Made by a program: the position numbers and the translations under genes. Shown here piece after piece: positions 36,031-47,221 of a DNA stretch of 64,000 nt (positions are counted from its first letter, which is position 1; each line of letters opens with the position of its first letter). The notes under the pieces are model-generated. The model was given only the letters and a program-made list of their open reading frames with translations, did not search any database and had not been told where the DNA came from. This DNA comes from Coniella vitis. Taxonomy: Eukaryota > Ascomycota > Sordariomycetes > Diaporthales > Schizoparmaceae. Where the stretch lies: the NCBI GenBank assembly GCA_011317545.1, contig WUJK01000004.1, positions 496,001 through 560,000 of the forward strand, given 5' to 3'.

Positions 36031-36282
36031 TAGTTCTCCTTTAAATTTAGGTTTAAGGCAGAGATAAAACATAGCGTCCAGGATAGTAAGAGGGTATATA
36101 TGCTGGTTATCCTAATAGGGTCGGGTGCAGCTAGTAACATATGCCTCGTTGCTTATCTTGCAAAGCTCTATATACCGGTTATCCTAATAGGGTCGGGTGC
36201 AGTCGGTAATAGAGATAACAATCGCAAAGCTCTGCTTAAGGGTCTGTACTGGTTATCCTAACAGGGTCGGGTGCAGCCAGCG
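35994..36282 (+). repeat. Four 36-nt hairpin-forming repeats
   Basis: Copies lie at 35994-36029, 36101-36136, 36173-36208 and 36247-36282. All share GGTTATCCTAAYAGGGT and, in three copies, CGGGTGCAG. Each is bounded by short complementary ends: TACCGG/CCGGTA, CTGG/CTAG, TACCG/CGGTA and CTGG/CCAG. The CCGG/CCGG and CTGG/CCAG pairs change on both sides and keep pairing. Spacers are 71, 36 and 38 nt. Confidence 0.85.
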
Positions 36283-36619
36283 AGGCCTTTAAGATCATCT
36301 CTATATCTAACTATATAATGGTCTCTGCTTATAAGTCTGCTGGAAATCGTTTTCCTGGTCTCGTCTTTTTTCTGTTTATCGGTTAGGAGTTCTTTTGGTC
36401 TATTTTTTTTTCGCTATTGTTTTCCATTTCAAATGGTATCCCCGATCGTCACTTCTCAATTGTTTGGCCAATCGACAGCGCTATATTTAGTGAAGCAATA
36501 AGTCAGTAATTGTATCAGTTGATGTTTACGGTTCTTGTCGTAGAATTGTGTGCTTTGTAACTTATCAAGAGCCTCGGAAACTCACTATGCAGCCATGGCC
36601 TGGAGATACTGAAGAAAGA
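36283..36619. other. Left flank of the retroelement
   Basis: About 340 bp of mixed composition without a coding frame, ending at the target-site duplication CGGCT (36620-36624). Confidence 0.5.
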
Positions 36620-36624
36620 CGGCT

Positions 36625-37094
36625 TGTAATAATCCTTGCCTGAATCCCGGATTCTGGAAGTACCTATAAGTTGTATATTAGCAGGCGGGGAAGTATTACC
36701 TTTAAGTCTTCGTATATTATCGAGTAATATCAAGTATTATAAGTGATTAAGAGGGATTACCCTATTATATAAAATAATACTTAGATTTATAACTAAAGAC
36801 TATAAGGAAACTATCTAATATTAAGCCGTAAACTCCTATCCTTATATCCTTCTGTTATCCTGGTGAGTCGATATAGTCGATATCGATCCTATCGATCTAT
36901 AGTATGCTAGTCGATATAGTCGATATCGATTCTATCGATCGTATAACTATTAAGACCCTAACCCTAATTATATTATTATAAGTATCCAGATATCCTTATA
37001 TAAGAGATCCTTATCGGTCCGTTACGGTTCCGATTTGCTAGTATATAGTTACGCTAGCTTATTCCTATAACCTATATATTTATAGGTTATAATA
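36625..37094 (-). repeat. 3' LTR of the chromovirus
   Basis: 470 bp, directly repeated at 44322-44791. It contains two tandem copies of a GTCGATATAGTCGATATCGAT block and a CCCTAACCCTAA motif at 36956-36967. Its outer (left) end is hardly mutated and its inner end is heavily mutated. Confidence 0.95.
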
Positions 37095-37107
37095 TTATCT
37101 CCCTTCT
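37095..37107 (-). other. Polypurine tract next to the 3' LTR
   Basis: AGAAGGGAGATAA on the minus strand ends at the LTR boundary, where plus-strand DNA priming is expected. It is purine-only except for one T pair. Confidence 0.6.
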
Positions 37108-37264
37108 ATTAGTCTTTATCCCTAAAGACCTATAATATTTCCGTAAGTAGTCCTGCCTAATATTCTTACTTCGAATTATACTTTCCTAATTCGTTATATC
37201 GTCGTTTTCTCGTATAACGAAACCTCGTTCCTTAAATCTAAGGTCTAATTCTGCTAAACAGAAG

Positions 37265-37747
37265 TATTATAACCCACGGTTATACAGGTCATAGGAACAG
37301 GCCAGCGCAACCATATGCTAGCAAATCGGAACCTTAACGGACCGATGGGGATCTCTTATATAATAAAGTTACACTAGATGATATAACCAGGGTTAGGGTT
37401 ATACAGGATAAGGGTAGACCGCAAGGACCGCACTGCGACTCTATCGACTTGGACCGCAATAGTCGACGAGCGATATCGTCGGTCTAAAGTACTATTTAGG
37501 GAATAGCAGTTAATAATAGAAGGATATAAGGATAGGAGTTTATAGCTTAATATTAGATAGTTTCCTTATAATCTTTAGTTATAAATCTAAGTATTATTTT
37601 ATATAATAGGGTAATCCCTCTTAATTACTTATAATACTTAATATTACTCGATAAACGTACGGAGACTTAAAGGTAATACTTCCCCGCATGCTAATATATA
37701 ACTTATAGGTACTTCCAGAATCAGGGATTTAGGCAAGGATTATTATA
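37265..37747 (+). mobile_element. Nested solo LTR in opposite orientation
   Basis: This 483-bp segment is the reverse complement of the flanking LTRs along its whole length, from TATTATAACCC (for TGTTATGACCC) to GGATTATTATA (for GGATTATTACA). It is bounded by the 5-bp direct repeat AGAAG (37260-37264 and 37748-37752). It carries AGGGTTAGGGTT at 37389-37400. Parts are less mutated than the host element, for example ACAGGTCATAGGAACAGGCC. Confidence 0.92.
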
Positions 37748-38377
37748 AGAAGTTATCCTTATACTTAATTATTCTTTCGAACGCCTTCGAGATATATCCT
37801 TATTCTTATTACGATTCTAAGGGTAAGACTTCTTATTAAGTTTCCCCTAATAATTCTTCTCGCTACGCTGAGTACGTATATTTAAAACTTCCTTATTACG
37901 ATATTTTAGAGACGACTAACTCTACCGACCTTTTATATATCTCTTCGTAGTATTAAAAGCTAGAAGATAAGATTAAGGAGCTAGAAGATAAACTAATACG
38001 CTTATATAGGTAGAAGAAGATATAGCGGGAACGGATAGCGTATACTATTCGTTATAGTTTATCGAATCTAGAAGACCTAGATCGTATAGAATGTAAAGAG
38101 GTAGAGAAGGAGCGTTTAGCCGCCGAGGCTAAATATCGTTCTATAGAGCCGATCGTTCCTAAAGGCCTATTACCTAAGGGTTTTATAACTATTATATTAG
38201 AAGATTTTAATTAGTCTAGGATTTCTCCGTTATCTCCGTCTAATTTTCTTATTAGTAATTTATAAGGTATTAGGGCTTTTAGTTTATAATTTTAATTTTT
38301 TTAAAGTTACTACTAATAGTCCTTAATAAGGGGTCTAATTATTCCTATAGGTAGCTATTATAGTTAAAGATACGAAT

Positions 38378-38449
38378 AGTCTTATAGCTTAGTAATTAGA
38401 ATTCCTAGTTTCTTATTAGGAGGTCCGGGGTTCGATTTCCTATAATACC
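38378..38449 (+). pseudogene. tRNA-like relic inside the retroelement
   Basis: 72 nt that fold into a degraded cloverleaf: acceptor AGTCTTA/TAATACC (one mismatch and one wobble), A-box-like TAGCTTAGT, anticodon arm CCTAG-TTTCTTA-TTAGG (apparent anticodon TCT), and T arm GGGG-TTCGATT-TCCT. The mismatches are those expected from C-to-T and G-to-A decay. It lies on the strand opposite to pol, just past the chromodomain. It may be a tRNA gene fragment or the head of a tRNA-derived SINE. Confidence 0.5.
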
Positions 38450-38469
38450 TTCTCTATCTAAGACTATAA

Positions 38470-41160
38470 TAACTTTTTATTTTCGTATTCTTTAATAAGG
38501 TCTAGGTATATATTCTTTAGTAGTTCTTAAGTATTTTCCGAATTATCGTAATTTTTCTATTTAATAAGGTATTATTTTCCGCGTTTATATTTACGTAAGT
38601 CGAGAATCTATTTAACTTCGTATTATACTTATTCTAGTTCGATAATATCTATATTATACGAGAGTTCTACGTCTATTAGTGCTAGTTCTAGGAGTAAAAT
38701 ATAGAAGACTAGGTATAGGCGTATATATAGGATTTCTAATTTATAGTTAACTATTAAAATCTATCGTATAATTTTATAAGGTCCGAGTTTTTTATAGTCG
38801 AGTTTATCGCTAGGTTTAATAGTTTTAATATTTTTATAGTTAAGGTAGACTTTATCTCCCTTCTATAGGATTAATCCCTTAATCTTTCTCTAATTAACGT
38901 ATTTCGTTATTTATTCTTTAATATCCTAAAGTATATATCGAGTATCTTCGTATAATTACTTAATTCTTCTAGCGTATTAATCTACTATTTCTATATTTCT
39001 ACCTAGTAGTATTTCGTAATATATTATAGGGTTACGTCTATAGAGTTCGAAGAATAGTAATTTTCCTATACTTATCGTATCTACGCTATTATAGGCGAAT
39101 TATACCGTAGGTAAGAGTTCGACCTAATTATCTTATTCGTAGTTAATATAGTATCGTAGATATTATTCTATAATCTAGTTAATATATTCTATTTATCCGT
39201 TTATTTAAGGATAAAATACCGTAGATATACGTTATATCGTTCCGAGGTATTTAGTAAGAGAGATCTAGAATTTTAATATAAATTTTCTATCTTTATCTAA
39301 TATAATTTCCTAAGGTATTCCGTAGTTAGCGATAATAATACGGAGGAATATATATACGAGTTCTTCTACGGTATTACTTTCCTTATATAATAGGAAGTAT
39401 ATATACTTACTTAGTCTATAAACTACTACTAGGATACTATCGTACTATACCTAAGTTAAGGGTTCTTATAAAAGGGGTAGCTTAGTAATAAAGTCTAGAC
39501 TAATAGATAATTAAATAGTTATAGGTATTAGTAGAGGTTATAATAGTCCGTAAGGTTTATATCGTTCTATCTTATTCCGTTTATATATATTATAATTATT
39601 AACGATATCTATAACTCGTTTCTTAAGGTTTAGTAGATTCTAATAATATTAGATCCTTTTATAAATCGTTCTAATTTCTTAGTATCTATATACTAGTATA
39701 TTATAGATGCTTCTAATATAATAGTTTTATTCCGATATTATTATACTATCGAGGTTAGGTATTTCTCCTTCGATATATAGGGTTATATTAAGTTCTTTAG
39801 TAATAGATAGTATAGTAAGATTACCGTCCGAATCTTCCTTAAAGATCGTTATAATATCTTAGTCTTTACTATTACTATCCTTATAATCTAACTATCTGCT
39901 AAGAGCATCTACTTATTTATTTTCTTTACCTTTACGGTAGATAATCTTAAAATCGAATTCTAATAGAAATTCGTATTATCTAACTTATCGTTTATTAAGT
40001 TAGTTTATTAAGGTAAATACCTAAAGGTTCTTATAATCCGTATATATAAGAATTTGTTATTTTACGCCGATAAGGTAGTATTATTATTCTCTAAAGGCTT
40101 CTACTATTACTATAAGTTCTTAATCGGGCGTTCTATAGTTAAGTTCTAGTCCGTTTAGCTTCTTACTAAAGTTGCTAATTATCCGTAGTCGTCCTTTATC
40201 GTCTCGTTATCCGAGTTATCTACCGAATATATAATCTAATACGTTTATCTCGATCTCGAAAACTTTATCTTAGTCTGCTTCGACTAGGATTAGTTCTAAT
40301 ATAACTATATCCTTATTATACTAAAGGCTTTCTATACCTATTCGTTCTAGTTAAAGGTAGTATCCTTTTTCGTAAGTTCTATAAGTAGTACTATAATATT
40401 ATTATAGTTCTTAATAAATTATCGGTAGAAGTTAATATAGCTTAAAAAGGCTCTAATATCCTTAATATTCTAAGGTATAAGCTAGTCCCTAATTACCTAT
40501 ACTTTATCTTTCTATATTCGTATATACCCTAATATAATAGTATATCCGAGGTAGTTAACTTCTTAAGTATTCTAGTTATATTTAGTAGATTTTACTAAAA
40601 TCTTATTATCTTAGAGGATTTATAGGATTATTATAATATATTTCTAGTATTCTTCGAATATCTTTAAGTAAATAAGGATATCGTTTAGGTAAGCGATTAT
40701 AAAATAATCGAGGTATTTGCGTAAGATAAAGTTTATTATTTCCTAGAATAATATAGGGGCGTTAGTAAGTCCGAATAGTATAATAAGATATTCGAAATAT
40801 CCGTAGCGTATTCTAAACGCTATTTTCTATTCTTCTCCGGGTTTAATACGAATATATATATATCCTTCTTTAAAGTTAAGGGCTATAAACTATTAGGCTC
40901 CTCTAAATTTATCTCCGAGTTTTTTAAAGAGAGGTAAGGGGTACCGATTCTTAATTATAATATCGTTAAGTTGCCGATAGTTAACGTATAATCGTAGCTT
41001 GCCGTTTTTCTTTAGTATAAATAGGATTAAGTATCTTATTAGTAAATATAAGGGTTTAATATAGCCTTTCTTAAGGTTTTTATCGATATATTCTCTAAAT
41101 ACTTTAAGTTTATCCTTATCTAATCCGTAGATAGGAAAGAACTTTAGTTATTCTCCTTCT
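38470..41160 (-). pseudogene. pol relic: RT, RNase H, integrase, chromodomain
   Basis: Read on the minus strand through many stops. The reverse transcriptase begins near 41160 and includes KKNGKLRLYVNYRQLN, FGLTNAP and AYLNDILIY at about 40680-40700 (YLDD changed to YLND by G-to-A). RNase H lies at about 39900-40330 (YTDYKNLRVFT, EFDFKIIYRKGKEN). The integrase core at about 39080-39450 shows ILDKDRKF and FYP-TNG-IEYIN. A chromodomain at about 38470-38625 includes YKRGK, then YLIK-KNYDNSENT. The domain order is that of Ty3/gypsy and the chromodomain places it with chromoviruses. The protease between gag and RT was not located with confidence. Confidence 0.9.
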
Positions 41161-43469
41161 TTAAGTAGGATCTCGTAGTTATATAGGCCGTACTCTAATA
41201 AGCCGTTATCGAATTTTCCTTAAAATAGTTTTATAAACTTCCGATACTCTTTTAATATACCGGAGAGGTCTCTAAATATATCTTCGTCTTATATAGTTAC
41301 TATTATAAGGAGATATCGTTATATATACTTAGTTCCTTTTTAAACTTATTGCGATAATATATCCTACTATCTATAGAATTCTATTATATCGTATCCTAAT
41401 CTATTATATCCCTTCTTCTATTAGGTATTAACTATCGTTAGATCCTTCTCTATAAGCTATCGAGGTTTATCGTATCCTAGGGTAGCTATTATCTTAGCTC
41501 TTCTCGATTTAGAGGTATATATAAATTCGTTTAAGCCCTTATTATCTAGGTATCGCTTAATAACTAAATCCGATCCTACGCCTTTAATTATAACTGTTTC
41601 TCGGGTATCCGCTTTATCCTATAAAATATAGCTATTAGTCTAATCGATTCGAGGATTTTCCTTTCTTAACTATAGTATACCTAAAATTAGCTCGTATTAT
41701 ACGGTATCCGTAATATCGAAGTTTATTAATATCGTACGTTTATAAATTATAACTAGTAATTAATCAGATTCTATATCGATAATACCTTAGCTATAAGCGA
41801 CTTTTATACCTTCTATAATACTAAGTTTATAGGGTTCTATCTTCTTCTTCTAAGATATCCGTTCTCTATTAATAACGCTTAGGGATATAAAGTTTCCTTA
41901 TACTTTACTATCTAGGAGTATTATATAGTATTTATTATTAATTCGTACTACGATTTTCAAATATTCGTATATCGAGCTATCTATCGTATAGAGGGACTTT
42001 ACCGTAAATCTTAATCGCTTATTATCCCTTATAAGTAATCCTTGCCTTTTAGGTCCTACTATTCTTATTATACTCTAAGGGCTATTATCTATACTAAGTT
42101 CTTAGCTTATTATATTCCGTATTATATATATACTACGGCCTATTGCTATAAGCGTGCTTAATTTTCTTCTTTTATATAGGGAGTCTATATTCCGGGCTAA
42201 TTATCTTTAAGGTTATAGTAGGTATACGCTTTATCCGCTAGGTATTCTACGTAATCGGCGCGCTTATAGAAGCTATAATATATAGGTTCTGTATATACGG
42301 GCTTTACGAGCTTTTCCCTTTATTTCTATTCGCGTATTCTATACTAGTTAAGCGCTTTTTCTTACGCGTAAGGTACGTACTAAGGTATTATATATTAGTA
42401 CTATTTTACTTATTACGTAGTATATTCGTAGGGGGTATTATATATAAGGCTAATACTAGCGTAGTTTCCCCTTATTCTAAGTATTTTATAATAGTTGCTA
42501 TTATCGTCGTTATAAGCGATAATATTATACCCTATCTCGCGCGTAGGGAACTATTCGTTAGTTACCTTATATTTAAAGTATTATCTATAATTATATATAA
42601 TATAGGCAAACTATATAATCTAATAGTACTTTTCGTAGAGGTAATTAATTCGTACGTCTTCCTATATAAGGGGGGTTTCGTTTTAATAGGTTATTATTCG
42701 GAATAGTTCTCTAAGTATAATACCGTAGATAAGGTAATATATATCTCCTTTATCGATATCTTTATCTATAGAGCTTTCTAATTCTAAGCTTATTTCTTCG
42801 TTAATAATTTAGGTACTAATATCCTAACTAATATTAAGCGTTTCCTACTATTTTATAATTTCCGTAATATTACTCTATAAAATATCCGTTTCGTTAGGTA
42901 GTTTATACCCTTTTATATCGCGCTAATAGGGGTAATCCCTAATAAGCTAGGCTTATTATTCTATTATTAGTCTTTTAAATAGATTATTATCTATTAGGAG
43001 AGGCGTCCTCTAGGTAATTATAATTTATCGTTCCTTATAAGGTTTCTAAGGGAATTATCCTAAGCCTTACTTTACCGAAAGGTATATTATATAATTATCC
43101 TTATAATAGAAGGTCTAGTTAAGGAGTCTATAATCGGAATCGTCCGACGCTTACTCTAGAAGCTAGTTTTAGCTAGGAGTAGAATCCGTATTCTTATATA
43201 TTATAATATTAACTTATCGTCCTTCGGGGACTTTCTTAAATTCTTTAGGTTTCTTAGGTTATCGGTATTCTTATATAAAGTAGCCTATCTTACTATAGTT
43301 AAAGTATTCCTTATTTATAGGTTTATATTAAGTTATATCGAGCTCTATAGGTCCTATATATATAGTGCCGCTAACTACTATACCTCGTTATTAGAAGCTA
43401 TAGTTAATTATCTATTAAATCCGCTATCCTATATTAGCGTAATTCCTCTATATAATATAGCTTCCTCCT

Positions 43470-44020
43470 TTCTTGCTTTTCTCTATATATCTTTCGTAAA
43501 GACGGTTATCGATACGGATAGTATTATTACTAAATATCGTAAAGTCTTCGGGCTAATCCTGCTTAGAGATTTCGTCCTTAACCTTATCCTTAAATCCTTT
43601 ATAATAGTATTCTATAAGGTTCTTATCTTCCTAAAGGAGGCGTATTAAGAGTTACTTAAAGCAGACTATATAGGCTAAAGTAGACTTATTCTGCTTAAGT
43701 TCTATAAGTTATTATACTATAGTTCGTTCTTCGTTAGGATCGCTAAATATTTCCTTAAGGATATATTCGAATCCTACGAATATATCGAATATATTCTTAG
43801 TAGTCGGCTTACGTTAATCGAGGTTACCTAGGTATTTAATATAATTACGAAGTAAGGGTTTATACTAGATAAGCGTATCCTTTTCGAGTTATATACCGGT
43901 TAGGATAACTTTATCGGGTTTAGTAGTAAATTAAGCTATATTATATAGGAAGTATACTTTATAATAGGTAAGGAACCCTTAAAGTATCTTTTAATTACCG
44001 TTATATATAGTAGGTTTATC
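43470..44020 (-). pseudogene. gag relic of the chromovirus
   Basis: Minus-strand remnants of a Retrotrans_gag core can be read through stops: LQGFLTYYKVYFLYN, EKDTLI, IFDIFVGFEYILKEIFSDPN, YYKGFKDKVKDEIS and IRIDNRLYERY. The last blocks are typical of fungal gypsy capsid genes. It lies directly downstream of the right (5') LTR, fixing the orientation. Confidence 0.85.
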
Positions 44021-44321
44021 TATCTTATAGCTATTATCGGTATTTTAAATAATAAGCGCTAGGGGTATAGCGGCTATAGCTAAATATTATTCGAGCTATT
44101 AGGCCTACCTACGGATAGTATAATTTTACTACTCCTAATTCTACTAGAGTATAGCGAGTTATTAGGTAAGTTCGATTAATTAGTATATTATATCTTCCTA
44201 AGTTATAACCTAGCAATATCCTTCTCCTAAGGTAAACGGGGTAGGAGTTTAAGGAGCTATTACTATACTTAATATTACTTAAGAGGTATATATAAACTAT
44301 CCTAAATAAGAGTTATAAAAA

Positions 44322-44791
44322 TATAATAATCCTTACCTAAATCCCGGATTCTAGAAGTACCTATAAGTTATATATTAGCAGGCGGGGAAGTATTACCTTT
44401 AAGTCTTCGTATATTATCGAGTAATATTAAGTATTATAAGTAATTAAGAGGGATTACCCTATTATATAAAATAATACTTAGATTTATAACTAAAGACTAT
44501 AAGGAAACTATCTAATATTAAGCCGTAAACTCCTATCCTTATATCCTTCTATTATCCTAGTAAGTCGATATAATCGATATCGATCCTATCGATCTATAGT
44601 ATACTAGTCGATATAGTCGATATCGATTCTATCGATCGTATAACTATCAAGACCCTAACCCTGATTATATTACTATGAGTGTCCAGATATCCTTATATAA
44701 GAGATCCCCATCGGTCCGTTGCGGTTCCGATTTGCTGGCATATGGTTGCGCTGGCCTGTTCCTGTGACCTGCATGTTCATGGGTCATAACA
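44322..44791 (-). repeat. 5' LTR of the chromovirus
   Basis: 470 bp, same length as the left LTR. The last 100 bp (44690-44791) keep CpA/TpG-rich sequence such as GGTTGCGCTGGCCTG, while the inner part is saturated with TpA. It carries CCCTAACCCT at 44653-44662. The target-site duplication CGGCT follows. Confidence 0.95.
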
Positions 44792-44796
44792 CGGCT

Positions 44797-45187
44797 CTTC
44801 TCAAAGCTATGCAGCAGAGGAGACAGACAGAGTGCATCAACATGACACTGAAGGCGCTCGTGGACAGATAAACCGAATTCGAAGGGCTTACACCAAGCCT
44901 CCTTGAGATCATACAAAACAAAATCCAGACTTTTTGTTGCAACTGGTGTTCAGGAGTTGACGGTAAAAGGACGGCTCTGATTTTCACCCAAGATCAAACA
45001 AGACAGAAGGTGCTAGCTTCTCTATTTAGGCTCGATGTTTCTACGATGTGCTTGTCCAACTCCGAGGCTCCAGAATATCCTTCAGTCTGGCCGGCCCTCA
45101 AAAGATATACATTGATTACCAGGAGCCTCCTATGATTAAACCAATCGCGTTCCATGTATTGTGGAAACTTTCTTGAGTGCCCAAGTC
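44797..45187. other. Right flank of the retroelement
   Basis: About 390 bp of normal composition between the element and the stop of the CorA-like gene. No coding frame is supported. Confidence 0.5.
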
Positions 45188-47221
45188 TCAAAGCTTAAGC
45201 GCGTGAGCCCTTGTTCTATTTTGTGCCTGTAACTCAAACGTGTCCGCAACTTTGACCCCAGTTCTCCGACGGATGTTCTTCATGATGCGCGCTTCAAGAA
45301 GCCTGCTCTCCTTCTCTTCTGCCGTCTCGGTTCGCCTTTCACAATCACTTCCTCCCTCTTCTTCGTCCTCAACGGCATCTTTGATCCACCGCTGGTCGAA
45401 TGTCCACCACGCGCCCATGATGACGGCCGTAAGGGGCACTGTAAGCACAAAGTAAATCCAGAGACGTTTCGAAACGGGACCTGTCATGTCTGTTCCACAA
45501 TAGACACGTCAGTTACTTAACCGACCGATTGCCCTGAACATAAACGGCCAAGCAAATACTCACCACTATCGAAACTGAAAAATGGCATGCCAAAGAGCGA
45601 GGACAAGAAGGTTCCGGGGAGGAAGACTAGCCCTAGTATTGTCAGTGTTCTCATAGAAGTGCTTTCTCGACCGCTTGCTATGGCCAGCCGACGTTGCTGA
45701 ATGGCAATCTCAAAGTTGAGTCTGGATTCCCGTTGGTTGATAATGTTGTGGAGCTGACATGAAGCAACGTTAGCACACGGTCTTAATTACCTTGACACTT
45801 TGGTAGGGACTTTGATAAAATTTGCGATGCCTTTTTTGAGGCCATCCTAACATACCACTTCCCTATGGATGCTCAGTCTTTCAAGACTAACATGCGCATA
45901 GTTCTCGATGCCTTCCAGCTTGACAGAGAGGAAGGCAAGGCGACTCTCCAGAGTTCGATGCAGTTCTTCAAGACGGGCATGCCTCTGCTCTTCCTCGCTC
46001 AGATGAAGCCAAAAATACCCCAGCGCGCGATTCACATTCTCCAATACATTCTGCCAAGCCTGGGGCCTCTTCTGCAGCACCTCGCATTGGCAATTGGCCA
46101 ACTGCCTGCTGATTGCGTCCAGCTCCGGGTCCGTTTCCACGCCGTAGTGCGCTGCCGGTAGCATCTGGTACCGCTGGCTGAGCGCATTCTCGAGTTTTCG
46201 CAGCTGCCGCCGTTGCTCGCGCTGCTTCTCGTCGTTGTCGGATGAGAGCTCGTGGCACAGGACGAGCACGGGCAGGAGTAAGGGGTGGGTGACTGGCCGG
46301 CCGCACACTTGGAGGTCTTGCAGGATCGTGCTGAATTTGAAGCTCTCCATAGCCTTGACGTACCCCGAGGTCATCCTCGTGTCGAACGAGTACGAAAGCA
46401 TGAGTTCCCAGCCCCGGGAAGTGCCTTTCCACTCGGCATCCGACTTGCGGAAAATGATTTCTGTGTGCCTATTGCATCAGCTGTCTGAAGGCGTATAGTG
46501 TCAACCATCGGAATGACTTGGACTGAACACACGTAAGTTGTTCCCTGAGCAGCCCCACCAGAAGAATGGGCCCACGGCACTCGAGCTTTCGAGACAACGC
46601 AGAGGAAGCTGGAACTCTGTGACGAGAGACTGAAAGGTAGCAGTGTCTAACGATAGAACAGCGGGTGAGAATGCCTCCGGGTTCTGTGCCTTTGCCTGAA
46701 GCCTTCTCAGCTGTTAGTTGAGCTGCTGCGGGCTCAGATTGGAATCGAGTTTCATCCTTAGCTGCGTAGAGGGCGATTCACAGTAATCTGAGGCCATCAG
46801 TGGTTGTGGTTCCGTTGTCAAGGATACGAGGCGCAAAGTTTCCCTGTGATATGCTGTTAGTTGGCGCTTGATAGGGATATTGGATATCCTAAAGAGCCGC
46901 CAAATGTACTGGTAGAACGTTTAGAATACAAACATACCCTTCTTTGAAGAAAATCCTTGATGGTTTTAGGTGTCGGTGAGTCCAATTTGGATTCCTCAGC
47001 AGTACACTTCTCTGCATCCTAGGTCACCGAATTTTGTCAGGAGCAGCAATCCCAAAAGTAAAAGAAAGTGATTGGATTTGAGCATAATGCTTTCCTACAG
47101 CACACGAGCTAGCGAATCGACAGAATAGGCATACACTGTAGTTGAGAATCTCCAGCCAGCCAACATCTTCAGGCTTGTGGCGGCGGCCGCCAAGAAGTTT
47201 TGAAAAGAAGTAATCATCCAT
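45188..47221 (-). CDS. CorA-like metal-ion transporter family membrane protein
   Basis: Seven exons: 47135-47221, 46938-47018, 46782-46843, 46533-46702, 45856-46460, 45564-45753 and 45188-45489. Phases close throughout, 498 residues. The middle holds family blocks I recognise from fungal CorA-like proteins: RRGNFAPRI, SSAVGPFFWW, IIFRKSD, RGWELMLSYSF and a long Glu/Arg-rich helical stalk. The C-terminus has two membrane helices, TLTILGLVFLPGTFLSSLFGMPFF and IYFVLTVPLTAVIMGAWW. The loop signature GMN of true Mg2+ channels reads GMP here, as in many fungal relatives, so transport is uncertain. For intron 46703-46781 a GAGAAG acceptor after CTAAC was chosen because it alone closes the frame and gives DGLRLLLQ. 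The gene is intact although the retroelement ends 400 bp from its 3' side. Confidence 0.85.

Larger units (their letters stand above)
36625..44791 (-). mobile_element. Ty3/gypsy chromovirus LTR retrotransposon, RIP-saturated
   Basis: An 8,167-bp element flanked by the 5-bp target-site duplication CGGCT (36620-36624 and 44792-44796). It has two 470-bp direct LTRs starting TG(T) and ending CA or their RIP-derived TA forms. Read on the minus strand, the interior keeps the order gag, protease region, reverse transcriptase, RNase H, integrase, chromodomain, so the 5' LTR is the right one. All frames are destroyed. CpA and TpG are almost absent while CpG remains, the mark of repeat-induced point mutation. 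A polypurine tract (AGAAGGGAGATAA) abuts the 3' LTR; the primer-binding site next to 44321 is too mutated to assign. The element also contains a nested solo LTR and a tRNA-like remnant. Confidence 0.95.

Noticed and set aside
35994..36282. Resemblance of the 36-nt repeats to a CRISPR array
   Set aside because: Only four diverged copies, uneven spacers of 71, 36 and 38 nt, first copy overlapping a decayed coding frame, and a eukaryotic context with no cas genes.
34714..44791. A Starship-type giant element or cargo
   Set aside because: No tyrosine-recombinase (DUF3435) captain or other Starship gene was recognised; the decayed pair alone is not enough.
46703..46781. In-frame TAA suggesting that the CorA-like gene is broken
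   Set aside because: A GTGAAT donor, CTAAC branch and GAGAAG acceptor give a 79-nt intron that closes the frame and restores a family-like sequence.
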